Source: Branchipolynoe longqiensis (taxonomy: Eukaryota > Annelida > Polychaeta > Phyllodocida > Polynoidae). From it: a stretch of 64,000 nt of DNA. Positions 42,982 through 55,075 of the stretch are shown one piece after another. Position numbers and translations under genes: made by a program. The DNA lies in contig CM059192.1 in NCBI GenBank assembly GCA_030323885.1, forward strand, positions 1,309,001 through 1,373,000. The letters run 5' to 3'. Within the stretch, counting starts at the first letter, position 1; every line of letters starts with the position of its first letter. The notes under the pieces are model-generated. The model was not told where the DNA came from. It was given only the letters and a program-made list of their open reading frames with translations, and did no database searches.

Positions 42982-44269
42982 TTATGGCTCCATGGTCTAT
43001 GGATCAGCCAGACCGTCATACATCCAAATGTTGAAACCCATTCAAAATCAAGGACTCAGACTCTGTCTTGGAGCATTTCGAACTTCACCAGAGGAGAGTC
43101 TTAGTGTAGAAGCAGAGGAACCTCCACTTGTGCTGAGGAGAGAAAAGCTCGCTCTACAGTATGCATCCAAGATCGCAGCAAATCCCAGCAACCCTGCCTA
43201 TGACTGCATTTTCAACCCAGGCAATGAAACACTCTTTGCTAATAAACCCAAGGCCATTCCAACTTTCGGTATACGTATTAAGGAATCATTAGAAACACTC
43301 GAGTTTGATGTAGATAACATTGCAAAATTCCAATATCCAGACACACCACCTTGGACATACGCTGTCAATGTGAACTTGGCTCTCTCTGAAGCAAGGAAAG
43401 ACTCAACTGACCCTCTGATCTACAACAGTATGTTCAGGGAGGTTAAAGACATACATTCTGATCATAAGTTCATCTACACAGATGGTTCTTACAAGGATGA
43501 CAAGGCTGCAGCGGCAGCTGTCATGGGCAAGCACACCTTCTCGGAGCGATTACCAAAGGGTGCTTCGATATATTCAGCAGAGCTTGATGCCATATTCTTA
43601 GCAATGGACCATGTAGAAACCTCTTCCCATAGAAAATTTGTGATATGTTCGGATTCAAAATCATGCCTACAAGCTATTCAGAGCAAGGATTGGAAGAACC
43701 CTCTGATCCGCAAGATTTTAGAAAGGTTACATTATTTATGTTCAGGACTTCACAAAACTGTGCTTTTTTATTGGGTGCCGAGTCATGTTGGCATTCGAGG
43801 AAATGAGGCTGCAGACGTGGCTGCCAAAGAAGCTCTCGACAAATGCATTACACCTCTTCCCATTCCTCACACAGACCTCAAAAGGCACATCAGTGCACTC
43901 ATAAGGAAAAAGTGGCAATTACAATGGGATGAAGCTGTCATGAACAAGCTTCATGCGATTCAGCCCACCCTTGGCAAATTTTCAGGTGCTTGTCATAGAA
44001 ATAGACGCGAAGAGACCGTTGTTGCACGTATGCGAATTGGACATAGCTATTTGACTCATAGTTACCTTCTTAAAGCAGAAGACCAGCCAGAATGCATACC
44101 ATGTGGAGTGCCTCTGACTGTGAAACATATTTTGATTGAATGCATTGACTTTGCAAATGTTCGAGCACAGTATTTTAATGTAGCAAGTATGAAATGTTTA
44201 TTTGACACTGTTAGTACTGCCTTAGTTTTATCGTTTTTAAAGCACATTGGACTGTTTAATCGGTTTTAA
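42902..44269 (+). CDS. LINE ORF2 C-terminal portion: RT tail and RNase H
   Basis: The continuation of ORF2 in the next frame; the ATG at 42902 is not a real start, since the homologous protein continues from the upstream frame. It begins with the conserved LYRALVRSKLDYGS, then a linker rich in Ala and Glu. The RNase H domain lies at about residues 188-312, with YTDGS (192-196), SAELDA (225-230), CSDSK (249-253), PSHVGIRGNEAAD ending at 305, giving the D-E-D-D catalytic set. A C-terminal Cys/His motif (CIPCGVPLTVKHILIEC) follows, common at the end of I and Jockey-like ORF2 proteins. The frame ends at TAA 44267-44269, about 70 bp before the (ATTC)n tail. Without correction at the G-run it would not be translated as part of ORF2. 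Confidence 0.88.
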   Translation: MLLIPIGGGDRTTLLCLYRALVRSKLDYGSMVYGSARPSYIQMLKPIQNQGLRLCLGAFRTSPEESLSVEAEEPPLVLRREKLALQYASKIAANPSNPAYDCIFNPGNETLFANKPKAIPTFGIRIKESLETLEFDVDNIAKFQYPDTPPWTYAVNVNLALSEARKDSTDPLIYNSMFREVKDIHSDHKFIYTDGSYKDDKAAAAAVMGKHTFSERLPKGASIYSAELDAIFLAMDHVETSSHRKFVICSDSKSCLQAIQSKDWKNPLIRKILERLHYLCSGLHKTVLFYWVPSHVGIRGNEAADVAAKEALDKCITPLPIPHTDLKRHISALIRKKWQLQWDEAVMNKLHAIQPTLGKFSGACHRNRREETVVARMRIGHSYLTHSYLLKAEDQPECIPCGVPLTVKHILIECIDFANVRAQYFNVASMKCLFDTVSTALVLSFLKHIGLFNRF

Positions 44270-44337
44270 GACATTTTTGATGGCATTGTATAGCCCTTAG
44301 TGTGCTGATATGCCGTTAAGCATTTATTCATTCATTC

Positions 44338-44353
44338 ATTCACATTAAATATG
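44338..44353. repeat. Right target-site duplication of the LINE
   Basis: ATTCACATTAAATATG matches 38708-38723 exactly and overlaps the end of the (ATTC)n tail. The palindrome arm resumes directly after it with CATCGCTGTACATTCAG. Confidence 0.9.
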
Positions 44354-44373
44354 CATCGCTGTACATTCAGTTT

Positions 44374-44705
44374 GTTATTGGGCTTTTTATGTCCTGGCAA
44401 TATATAAGGGCACATCAGGATAGTTTCTGACTTGTCACATTATTGTGCACTCATGGCGGTTTTATAGTACTGCACCACTGAGAAACCATGCCACCAGCAC
44501 CATGACCTGATATACCACCTAGTTTTACATTATCTGGATTCGGAGCTAACCAGTCCTTGCCCAATCCTATTAATGCCGAGCGCCAGGATAGCTAACGACA
44601 AGTATAAGTTTTGTAAGTAATAAGTTTGACTCGGTTGGAGTTGGAGCACGTGACCTCCGACACGGGAAACTAGCCAGTGCTCTTACAGATTCAACCATCC
44701 CGTTT
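44374..44705 (-). mobile_element. S1 SINE, near full length
   Basis: GGCTTTTTATGTCCTGGCAA, GACTTGTCACATTATTGTGC, CAGCACCATGACCTGATATA, TTAATGCCGAGCGCCAGGAT and a head ending AGATTCAACCATCCCGTT. The left part belongs to the palindrome arm, and the rest extends beyond it. Confidence 0.84.
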
Positions 44706-45000
44706 GAAGCCGGAGAGTGGAATGTTAGTAAAGTGTGCGCATGTCTATAGGTGCGGCGATGAATGTGTAAGGTGGACAGCCAGTAAGCATGTTATTTCAA
44801 CAGCTCAATAGCTTACACAAGCCACTAACGTCAATATTGTGGAGACACACTCCCACACAAACATGCACTCCCAACCAAACACTTGTCGACTGAGTCGCTA
44901 CACGAATTGCTCTGCAATAAAAAAAGATGTTTGAGTAAATATCTCAGTAGTTCAGTGTCTCCCAATAAATATAACAATTATTACAGTCTGCTCATGTCTG

Positions 45001-48000
45001 TCACTGACATTTGCGATATTGCATATACTTGTCCATGCCCCACACTGACATTTCCAATATTGAATAGCCTTGTCCATGTCCCACACTGACATTTACAATA
45101 TTGCATAGCCTTTTCCATGTCCCACACTGACATTTACAATATTGCATAGCCTTGTCTATGTCCCACACTGACATTTACAATATTGAATAGCCTTGTCCAT
45201 GTCCTACACTGACATTTACAATATTGCATAGCCTTTTCCATGTCCTACACTGACATTTCCAATATTGCATAGCCTTGTCTATGTCCCACACTGACATTTA
45301 CAATATTGAATAGCCTTGTCCATGTCCCACACTGACATTTCCAATATTGAATAGCCTTGTCTATGTCCCACACTGACATTTTCAATAGTGCATAGCCTTG
45401 TCTATGTCCCACACTGACATTTACAATATTGAATAGCCTTGTCTATGTCCCACAGTGACATTTACAATATTGCATAGCCTTTTCCGTGTCCCACACTGAC
45501 ATTTACAATATTGCATAGCCTTGTCCATGTCCCACACTGACATTTCCAATATTGCATAGCCTTGTCTATGTCCCACACTGACATTTACAATATTGCATAG
45601 CCTTGTCCATGTCCCACACTGACATTTCCAATATTGAATAGCCTTGTCTATGTCCGACACTGACATTTTCAATAGTGCATAGCCTTGTCCATGTCCCACA
45701 CTGACATTTACAATATTGAATAGCCTTGGCTATGTCCCACACTGACATTTACAATATTGCATAGCGTTTTCCATGTCCCATACTGACATTTACAATATTG
45801 CATAGACTTGTCCATGTCCCACACTGACATTTACAATATTGAATAGCCTTGTCCATGTCCCACATTGACATTTACAATATTGAATAGCCTTGTCCATGTC
45901 CCACATTGACATTTCCAATATTGAATAGCCTTGTCCATGTCCCACACTGACATTTACAATATTGAATAGCCTTGTCCATGTCCCACACTGACATTTACAA
46001 TATTGAATAGCCTTGGCTATGTCCCACACTGACATTTACAATATTGCATAGCGTTTTCCATGTCCCATACTGACATTTACAATATTGCATAGACTTGTCC
46101 ATGTCCCACACTGACATTTACAATATTGAATAGCCTTGTCCATGTCCCACAGTGACATTACAATATTAAATAGCCTTGTCCATGTCCCACACTGACATTT
46201 ACAATATTGCATAGCCTTGTCCATGTCCCACACTGACATTTACAATATTGAATAGCCTTGTGCATGTCCCACACTGACATTTACAATATTGAATAGCATT
46301 GTGCATGTCCCACACTGACATTTACAATATTGAATAGCCTTGTCCATGTCCCACACTGACATTTACAATATTGCATAGCCTTGTCCATGTCCCACACTGA
46401 CATTTACAATATTGAATAGCCTTGTCCATGTCCCACACTGACATTTACAATATTGCATAGCCTTGTCCATGTCCCACACTGACATTTCCAATATTGAATA
46501 GCCTTGTCCATTTCCAACACTGACATTTACAATATTGAATAGCCTTGTCCATGTCCCACACTGACATTTACAATATTGAATAGCCTTGTCCATGTCCCAC
46601 ACTGACATTTCCAATATTGCATAGACTTGTACATGTCCCACACTGACATTTCCAATATTGAATAGCCTTGTCTATGTCCCACACTGACATTTACAATATT
46701 GAATAGCCTTGTACATGCCCCACACTGACATTTACAATATTGAATAGCCTTGTCCATGTCCCACACTGACATTTCCAATATTGAATAGCCTTGTCCATGT
46801 CCCACACTGACATTTACAATATTGAATAGCCTTGTCTATGTCTCACACTGACATTTACAATATTGAATAACCTTGTCTATGTCCCACACTGACATTTACA
46901 ATATTGAATAGCCTTGTCCATGTCCCACACTGACATTTCCAATATTGAATAGCCTTGTCTATGTCCCACACTGACATTTACAATATTGAATAGCCTTGTC
47001 TATGTCCCACACTGACATTTACAATATTGAATAGCCTTGTCCATTTCCACCACTGACATTTCCAATATTGAATAGCCTTGTCCATGTCCCACACTAACAT
47101 TTACAATATCGAATAGCCTTGTCCATGTCCCACACTGACATTTACAATATTGAATAGCCTTGTACATGTCCCACACTCACATTTACAATATTGAATAGCC
47201 TTGCCCATGTCCCACACTGACATTTACAATATTGAATAGCCTTGTCCATGTCCCACACTGACATTTACAGTATTGCATAGACTTGTCCATGTCCCACACT
47301 GACATTTACAATATTGAATAGCCTTGTCCATGTCCCACACTGACATTTACAATATTGAATAGCCTTGTCCATGTCCCACACTGACATTTACAATATTGAA
47401 TAGACTTGTCCATGTCCCACACTAACATTTACAATATTGAATAGCCTTGTACATGTCCCACACTGACATTTACAATATTGACTAGCCTTGTCCATGTCCC
47501 ACACTCAAATTTACAATATTGAATACCATTGTCCATATCACACACTGACATTTACAATATTGAATAGCCTTGTCCATGTCCCACACTGACATTTCCAATA
47601 TTGCATAGACTTGTCCATGTCCCACACTGACATTTACGATATTGCATATACTTGTCCATGTCCCACACTGACATTTACAATATTGAATAGCCTTGTCTAT
47701 GTCCCACACTGACATTTCCAATATTGCATAGCCTTGTCCATGTCCCACACTGACATTTCCAATATTGAATAGCCTTGTCCATGTCTCACTCTGACATTTT
47801 TAAGATTGCATAGCCTTGTCCATGTCCCACACTGACATTTACAATATTGAATAGCCTTGTCCATGTCCCACACTGACATTTTTAAGATTGCATAGCCTTG
47901 TCCATGTCCCACACTGACATTTACAATATTGAATAGCCTTGTCCATGTCCCACACTGACATTTACAATATTGCATAGCCTTGTCCATGTCCCACACTGAC

Positions 48001-49210
48001 ATTTACAATATTGAATAACCTTGTCCATGTCCCACACTGACATTTACAATATTGCATATACTTGTCCATGTCCCACACTGACATTTCCAATATTGCATAG
48101 ACTTGTCCATGTCCCACACTAACATTTACAATATTGAATAGCCTTGTACATGTCCCACACTCAAATTTACAATATTGAATAGCCTTGTCCATGTCCCACA
48201 CTGACATTTACAATATTGAATAGCCTTGTCCATGTCCCACACTGACATTTACAATATTGAATAGCCTTGTCCATATCACACACTGACATTTACAATATTG
48301 AATAGCCTTGTCCATGTCCCACACTGACATTTCCAATATTGCATAGACTTGTCCATGTCCCACACTGACATTTACGATATTGCATATACTTGTCCATGTC
48401 CCACACTGACATTTACAATATTGAATAGCCTTGTCCATGTCCCACACTGACATTTCCAATATTGCATAGCCTTGTCCATGTCCCACACTGACATTTCCAA
48501 TATTGAATAGCCTTGTCCATGTCCCACACTGACATTTTTAAGATTGCATAGCCTTGTCCATGTCCCACACTGACATTTACAATATTGCATAGACTTGTCC
48601 ATGTCCCACACTGACATTTACAATATTGAATAACCTTGTCCATGTCCCACACTGACATTTTTAAGATTGCATAGACTTGTCCATGTCCCACACTGACATT
48701 TACAATATTGAATAGCCTTGTCCATGTCCCACACTGACATTTACAATATTGCATAGCCTTGTCCATGTCCCACACTGACATTTCCAATATTGAATAGCCT
48801 TGTCCATGTCTCACTCTGACATTTTTAAGATTGCATAGCCTTGTCCATGTCCCACACTGACATTTACAATATTGCATAGACTTGTCCATGTCCCACACTG
48901 ACATTTACAATATTGAATAACCTTGTCCATGTCCCACACTGGCATTTTTAAGATTGCATAGACTTGTCCATGTCCCACACTGACATTTACAATATTGAAT
49001 AGCCTTGTCCATGTCCCACACTGACATTTACAATATTGAATAGCCTTGTCCATATCACACACTGACATTTTCAATATTGAATAGCCTTGTCCATGTGCCA
49101 GACTGACATTTACAATATTGAATAGCCTTGTCCATGTCCCACACTGACATTTACAATATGTCATGCCATTTCCCATGTCCCACAATGACATTTTAAATAT
49201 TGCATGTCCC
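45001..49210. repeat. 41-bp satellite, about 102 copies
   Basis: The unit is TGTCCCACACTGACATTTAC plus AATATTGAATAGCCTTGTCCA. Variants (GCATAGCC, TTTTTAAGATTGCATAG, TCTATG, TTTCCAATATTG) recur in blocks, so larger segments have been duplicated; for example, a run near 47560-47760 resembles 48280-48490. The unit is not a multiple of three, but three units (123 bp) are open on the minus strand. This yields many frames of 60-163 codons with a 41-residue period (MSVWDMDKA, GTWTRLFN). These are not genes. It is the largest array in the window. Confidence 0.97.
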
Positions 49211-49744
49211 ACATTGATATTAATTTAATCATGAATAGATCGATTTAATGCACATGTATACTATGAGTATGACTTTAACTTGATTTTCGAAACAGTATTT
49301 TTAAATACCTTCTAGAAGTTATTTGTTATCTGACTATTCAAATTGCCCACAGCATCTCGGACAGGTAGAGATCTGTTTCGGCGAGATGAGATGGTGAACC
49401 TTGAGATATGGCTCATTCAAAAACAAACCAACCTAATATTCATGTCACCTGTGCCTTCGTTGGGAATATCCACGAATTGATACGTGGGCCTGTTCTATTA
49501 GTATTACTCAAGTGCGCAAGCGACTAATTCTCCAGCTATTGTAGGTGGAGTTAAACATGGCCTCACTAATGCTTGGTTTGACGTAATATACCAGGTTATT
49601 TGCTAGCCTCGCTGACCATTATATCCTATTACCTTTGATTCTCGAATAGAATTGAAGGACGGCTACACGTGTAGCCTTCATTGCGCTAAGCTCTCCTTCG
49701 TTGTACACTTGAGCAGCAATACTATTCAAAAAGAAAAAAATGTC
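49211..49744. other. Unassigned sequence between arrays
   Basis: No repeat or gene was recognised. The left edge still contains decaying pieces of the 41-bp unit. Confidence 0.5.
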
Positions 49745-51660
49745 ATGTTACTGTTAGCTGTTAATGTGAGCAGTTCATGTTAATGTTAGCTGTTAATGTT
49801 AATGTGAGCTGTTAATGTTAATGAGAGCTGTTCATGTTAATGAGAGCTGTTTATGTTAATGTGAGCTGTTCATGTTAATGAGAGCTGTTCATGTTAATGT
49901 GAGCTGTTCATGTTAATGTGAGCTGTTAATGTTAATGAGAGCTGTTCTTGTTAATGAGAGCTGTTCATGTTAATGAGAGCTGTTCATGTTAGTGAGAGCT
50001 GTTAATGTTAATGTGAGCTGTTCATGTTAATGAGAGCTGTTCACGTTAATGATAGCTGTCCATGTTAATGTGAGCTGTTCAAGTTAATGTGAGCTGTTCA
50101 TGTTAATGTGAGCTGTTCAAGTTAATGTGAGCTATTCATGTTAATGTGAACTGTTCATGTTAATTTGAGCTGTTTATGTTAATGTGAGCTGTTCACGTTA
50201 ATGTGAACTGTTCATGTTAATGTGAGCTGTTCATGTTAATGTGAGTTGTTAATGTTAATGTGAGTTGTTCATGTTAATGTGAACTGTTTATGTTAATGTC
50301 AGCTGTTCATGTGACTGTGAGTTGTTACTGTTAATGTGAGTTGTTCCTGTTAATGTCAACTGTTCATGTTAATGTGAGCTGTTCATGTTAATGTGAGCTG
50401 TTCATGTTAATGTGAGTTGTTAATGTTACTGTGAGTTGTTCATGTTAATGTGAACTGTTCATGTTAATGTCAGCTGTTCATGTGACTGTGAGTTGTTAAT
50501 GTTAATGTGAGCTGTTCATGTTAATGTGAACTGTTCATGTTAATGTGAACTGTTCATGTTAATGAGAGCTGTTTATGTGAGCTGTTCATGTTAATGTGAG
50601 CTGTCCAAGTTAATGTGAGCTGTTAATGTTAATGCGAGCTGTTCATGTTAATGTGACCTGTTCATGTTAATGTGAGCTGTTCATGTTAATGTCAACTGTT
50701 CATGTTAATGTGAGCGGTTCATGTTAATGTGAGCTGTTCCTGTTAATGTGAGATGTTAATGTGAGCTGTTCATGTTAATGTGAACTGTTCATGTTAATGT
50801 GAGCTGTTCATGTTAATGTGAGCTGTTCATGTTAATGTGAGTTGTTAATGTTACTGTGAGTTGTTCATGTTAATGTGAACTGTTCATGTTAATGTCAGCT
50901 GTTCATGTGACTGTGAGTTGTTAATGTTAATGTGAGCTGTTCATGTTAATGTGAACTGTTCATGTTAATGTGAACTGTTCATGTTAATGTGAGCTGTTAA
51001 TGTTTATGTGAGCTGTTCATGTTAATGTGAGCTGTTAATGTTAATGCGAGCTGTTCATGTTAATGTGACCTGTTCATGTTAATGTGAGCTGTTCATGTTA
51101 ATGTCAACTGTTCATGTTAATGTGAGCTGTTCCTGTTAATGTGAGCTGTTAATGTTAATGTGAGCTGTTCATGTTAATGTCAACTGTTCATGTTAATGTG
51201 AGTTGTTCATGTTAATGTGAACTGTTCATGTTAATGTCAGCTGTTCATGTGACTGTGAGTTGTTAATGTTAATGTGAGCTGTTCATGTTAATGTCAGCTG
51301 TTCATGTTAATGTGAACTGTTCATGTTAATGTGAGCTCTTCCTGTTAATGTGAGCTATTAATGTTAATGTGAGCTGTTCATGTTAATGTGAACCGTTCAT
51401 GTTAATGTGAACTGTTAATGTTAATGTCAGGTGTTCATGTTAAGGAGAGTTGTTAATGATAATGACAGCTGTTAATGTTAACATGGGCTGTTCACGTTAA
51501 TGTCAGCTGTTCATGTGAAAGTGAGATGTTAATGTTAATGTGAACTGCTCATGTTATGTGAGTTGTTCATGATAACGCTAGCTGTTCATTTAATGTGAGT
51601 GGATCATGTTAATGTGGGATGTTCATGTTAACGTCAGCTCTTCATGTTAATGAGAGTTGC
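49745..51660. repeat. 19-bp minisatellite (GAGCTGTTCATGTTAATGT), about 100 copies
   Basis: Units of 19 bp with many single-base variants (GAACTG, GAGTTG, TTAATG). A block of about 400 bp is repeated: GTCAGCTGTTCATGTGACTG recurs near 50297, 50470, 50893 and 51236 with the same neighbours. Unlike the neighbouring arrays, it has frequent stops. Confidence 0.95.
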
Positions 51661-51754
51661 TCAAGAGTTGGTTGAGTGCTTGTGTGCATATGTCAGATGG
51701 TAGGCAAGATTCACCAGGCTTGATTAACTCACATTAACCAGGTTTTGACAGACT

Positions 51755-52535
51755 GCATCGTCATGTTGCCTGTATCATCATGTTGCATGTATCATCATGT
51801 TGCCTGTATCCCCATGTTGCCTGTATCGCCATGCTGATTGTATCGCCATGTAGCCTGTATCGTCATGTTGACTATCGTCATGTTGCCTGTATCGTCATGT
51901 CTGTATTGTCATGTTGCCTGTATCGCCATGTTGCCTGTATCATCAGGTTGCCTGCATCGTCATGTGGCCTGTATCGCCATGTTGCCTGTATCACCATGTT
52001 GACTGTATCACCATGTTACCTGTATCGTCATGTTGCCTGTATCGTCATGTTGCCTGTATCGCCATGTTGCCTGTACCGTCATGTTGCCTGTATCGTCATG
52101 TTACCTGTATTGTCATGTTGCCTGTATCGCCATGTTGCCTGTATCGCCATGTTGCATGTACTGTCATGTTGCCTGTATCGTCATGTTGCCTGTATCGTCA
52201 TGTTGCCTGTATCGTCATGTTGCCTGTATCGTCATGTTTCCTGTATCGCCATGTTGCCTGTATCGTCATGTTGGATGTATCGTAATGTTGCCTGTATCGT
52301 CATGTTGCCTGTATCGCCGTGTTGCCTGTATCGTCATGTTGACTGTATCGTCATGTTGCATGTATCATCATGTTGCCTGTATCGTCATGTTGCCTGTATC
52401 ATCATGTTGCATGTATCGTCATGTTGCCTGTATCGTCATGTTGCCTGTATCACCGTGTTGCCTGTATCCCCATGTTGCCTGTATCTTCATGTTGCCTGTA
52501 TCGTCATGTTGCCTGTATCATCATGTTGCCTGGTG
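51755..52535. repeat. 17-bp minisatellite (CATGTTGCCTGTATCGT), about 45 copies
   Basis: Units of CATGTTGCCTGTATCGT with variants at the last bases. Three units make 51 bp without a stop, so the plus frames of 277, 171, 124 and 76 codons (CCLYRHVACIVMLPVSS) are all repeat-derived. Confidence 0.95.
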
Positions 52536-52840
52536 CTGGAGGTAGTTGTCGGCTACTGTTTGTTTGGTCAGCTCTCTGCGTTGTTTTTGTGGAGAGCTGA
52601 TGTGAACAGTTAGTTAAACAGCAGTAACAAAGAAGCTGACCAGACTGGGGACCTCTCTGATACAGGTGTGAGCTGATAGGCAATCAGTCAGTCAGCACAC
52701 CTGGGCGCCCCACACACCCTAGACACACAACACACACAACACACACTCACTCACACACACACTCCAAAGACACAGGGTGCTCCTTTCCCATGGCAGGTAA
52801 AACACAGGTGTAAGAGTGAGAAACAGCTAGGTGAGACCAC
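52536..52840. other. Unassigned sequence with a CA-rich patch
   Basis: ACACACAACACACACAACAC occupies about 52710-52765. Nothing else was recognised. Confidence 0.55.
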
Positions 52841-53510
52841 AAACACCGAACAGTGACCAGCGAATGAGTCATGAACACCTGGTAGTGACCCGCGAATGAG
52901 TCATAACACCTGGTAGTGACAATTGAATGAGTCATGAACACCTAGTAGTCACCAGCGAATGAGTCATTAACACCTGGTAGTGACCAGTGAATGAGTCAAC
53001 AGCAGGCAGTAACTGGTGAATGAGTCATAGCACCTGGCAGTAACCAGAGAATGAGTCATAGAACCTGGCAGTAACCAGAGAATGAGTCATAGCCCCTGGC
53101 ATTAACCAGTGAAGTCATAGCACCTGGCAGTAACCAGAGAATGAATCATAACACCTGGCAGTCACCAGCGAATGAGTCATAATACCAGTGAATATATCAT
53201 AGCATCTGGCAGTCACCAGCGAATGAGTCATAACACCTGGAAGTCACCAGCGAATGAGTTATAGCACCAGTGAATATATCATAGCACCTGGCGGTCACCA
53301 GTGAATGAGTCATAACACCTGGCAGTGATCAGTGAATGAGTCATAATACTCGGCAGTCACCAGCGAATGAATCATAGCACCAGAGAATATATCATAGCAT
53401 CCGGCAGTCACCAGCGAATGAGTCATAACACCTGGCAGTGATCAGCGAATGAGTCATGAACACCTGGCAGTAACCAGTGAATGAATCATGAACACCTGGT
53501 TTGAACCAGT
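52841..53510. repeat. 31-bp minisatellite carrying TGAGTCAT
   Basis: About 20 units of ACCAGCGAATGAGTCATAAC plus ACCTGGCAGT(C). Almost every unit retains TGAGTCA, which is the AP-1 (bZIP) consensus. Unit length varies from about 24 to 33 bp. Confidence 0.92.
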
Positions 53511-54016
53511 GGGTTTAAAGGCTGAAGTCTCACCATCAGGATGAACTAGTCGATTACCACTCATGACTCTGCCCCTCCCCCACCCGTATTTGGGGCAGTT
53601 GACCAATAGTAGCAGGTCACGTGGTGCCTCCAGTGTTAATATGTATCGCCCTCTCCTGTAGCCACCAATCAGGACACTTACTGAGTGGCACCGTATCGTT
53701 TCTGGCCACGTGGTTTCTGTTTATAAACACATTTCACAGTTTCTATGGTGACCTGTCAATCACTAGCCCTACTCGTTTTGCCTCTTTGAATTGAAATCGT
53801 GTCGAACCATAATTTATAAATTATAGCTGTTCAGCGGCATGCTATTTCTAAACATCGTTATTTGAATGTACTGAATGTTCGTAACGACATGGCGCTAATA
53901 TATAAGGATGAATAACCAGCTAGTTTAGGATAGTTTTTGATACACTTTGGCAGATGTGGCAAAGAGGGGTCGGGTTTGAAGGCGGAGTGGGTGGTGTCGG
54001 ACTGCTGCCATGTCTA
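53511..54016. other. Unassigned sequence
   Basis: No tandem repeat, SINE or coding resemblance was found. The right end borders repeat X. Confidence 0.5.
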
Positions 54017-54974
54017 ATATAACTGGAATGCCCGGCCGTCTGAGCCCCAGATATACCACTTACTCTCACCAGGTGCGTTCTGACAACTGTCTGTCAGTTC
54101 ACACCTGATGCCCCTCTCCAACAAATTCATAAGAAAGAAAGGGAAGACAAGTCGCACAAGATTGACAGTGAAGAAATTGTGCTTTATTGGCATCAACTCC
54201 TGTTCACCTACTAGCGACCTATCACCCTCACTTCTTACCTCCTGTGCACGCGGATCCTCATTACTCTCTTAATATGTATAGGAATCAGTGCCTACAGCCC
54301 ATTGAACCAGAGTCCCATGGTTGTTGCACCCAGCTCAGTTGGTATATGAAAAGGTGGAGCCTCAGACAGAGTGTCTGGGTTCCTGGCCAAGAGAAGAGTG
54401 TGTCTCCCTCAAGAGTGAAGAGTAGAGTCCACACAGTAGTGCCTGTAGCATCATATAGATCAGAGTGTCTAGAATAAACTATCTCAGAATGAGGCATTTG
54501 TGGTCAGGTGTGGCAAAGGGGTGCAGGTGACTGGGCCTCCCACAGCCAGCCAATCAGACACCCTCTACAGCCTGGGGGGGGTGATGCCCTAATAGGGGCA
54601 GATGTCACTCAACCCCAGCTGCAGGTGGTGTCCATAATGTATGCAGAGTGGCTCGGTGTGCTTGCCCATCGGCCCTGTGGTAACAGGTAGTTGCAGACAG
54701 TTACAATAAATATATATATATATATTACAAATGTTCTTTTCCTCCACTTGCACACTTACTGATGCATAGAGGGAACATTTCACCAAACATTAACTGTCTC
54801 TTATATAGGAACATCTCATCATAATCTTGGGCACCATGTGTTAACATATTTTCCACATAGTCTCATATGTCACACAGCGAGTGGGGCACCCATTGCTTTT
54901 CTATTACATCACCTTGGTCCCCACTCCGTCGCCCGAGAATAATAATGCCCTCTGCCAATATATAATTCCGAACC
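54017..54974 (+). repeat. Repeat X, copy 1 (about 1 kb dispersed repeat)
   Basis: Blocks shared in order with 61241-62378 include TTCTGACAACTGTCTGTCAG, GGCATCAACTCCTGTTCACC, GCCTACAGCCCATTGAACC, CAGCCAATCAGACACCCTCT, GCAGGTGGTGTCCATAATGT and CCAATATATAA at the end. It has one extra segment of about 80 bp relative to copy 2 (54405-54490). It contains no recognised coding domain and may be a non-autonomous element. The orientation sign is arbitrary. Confidence 0.85.
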
Positions 54975-55075
54975 GAAAATCCGTATATTTTTACACATGG
55001 GCTCTTTTTATAATCTGAATCTGGCCGTTAAGCGTTCGTTCTGAATGTGGCTGTGCAGGCAGATTGCAGAGAGGG

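Larger units (their letters stand above)
38724..44337 (+). mobile_element. Nearly complete I/Nimb-like non-LTR retrotransposon
   Basis: About 5.6 kb with a 5' region of about 530 bp, ORF1, a 38-bp gap, ORF2 and a short 3' UTR ending in (ATTC)n. It is flanked by a perfect 16-bp duplication. Having RNase H after RT, with a zinc-knuckle ORF1, points to the I superfamily; Nimb is my best guess. Its 5' part contains CATGTCGTAAGAGGCGACTA and a second (ATTC)n run at about 38985-39010, which may mark an older element or an unusual 5' UTR. The only visible coding defect is one frameshift in ORF2. Confidence 0.88.
37383..44490. repeat. Imperfect palindrome with interrupted right arm
   Basis: The left arm is 37383-37697. 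The right arm is in three pieces, 38300-38425, 38656-38723 and 44354-44490, each matching the complement of the left arm in order. Examples are GGAGGGAGTTGTCTCTCGG at 38346 against the complement at about 37645, and GCTCCTCAAACCTTATTTG at 38681 against 37535-37555. The gaps are an RTE-like tail and the 5.6-kb LINE. The arms each contain S1 SINE 3' sequence at the outer end. Confidence 0.82.

Noticed and set aside
45421..49212. Many minus-strand frames with a 41-residue period, superficially like a repeat protein
   Set aside because: The period equals three DNA units of 41 bp. Frames start and stop at random unit variants, and they alternate among frames.
51780..52613. 277-codon Cys/His/Val-rich frame resembling a membrane or metal-binding protein
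   Set aside because: It coincides exactly with the 17-bp array, and other frames are equally open. The periodic Cys and His arise from the unit.
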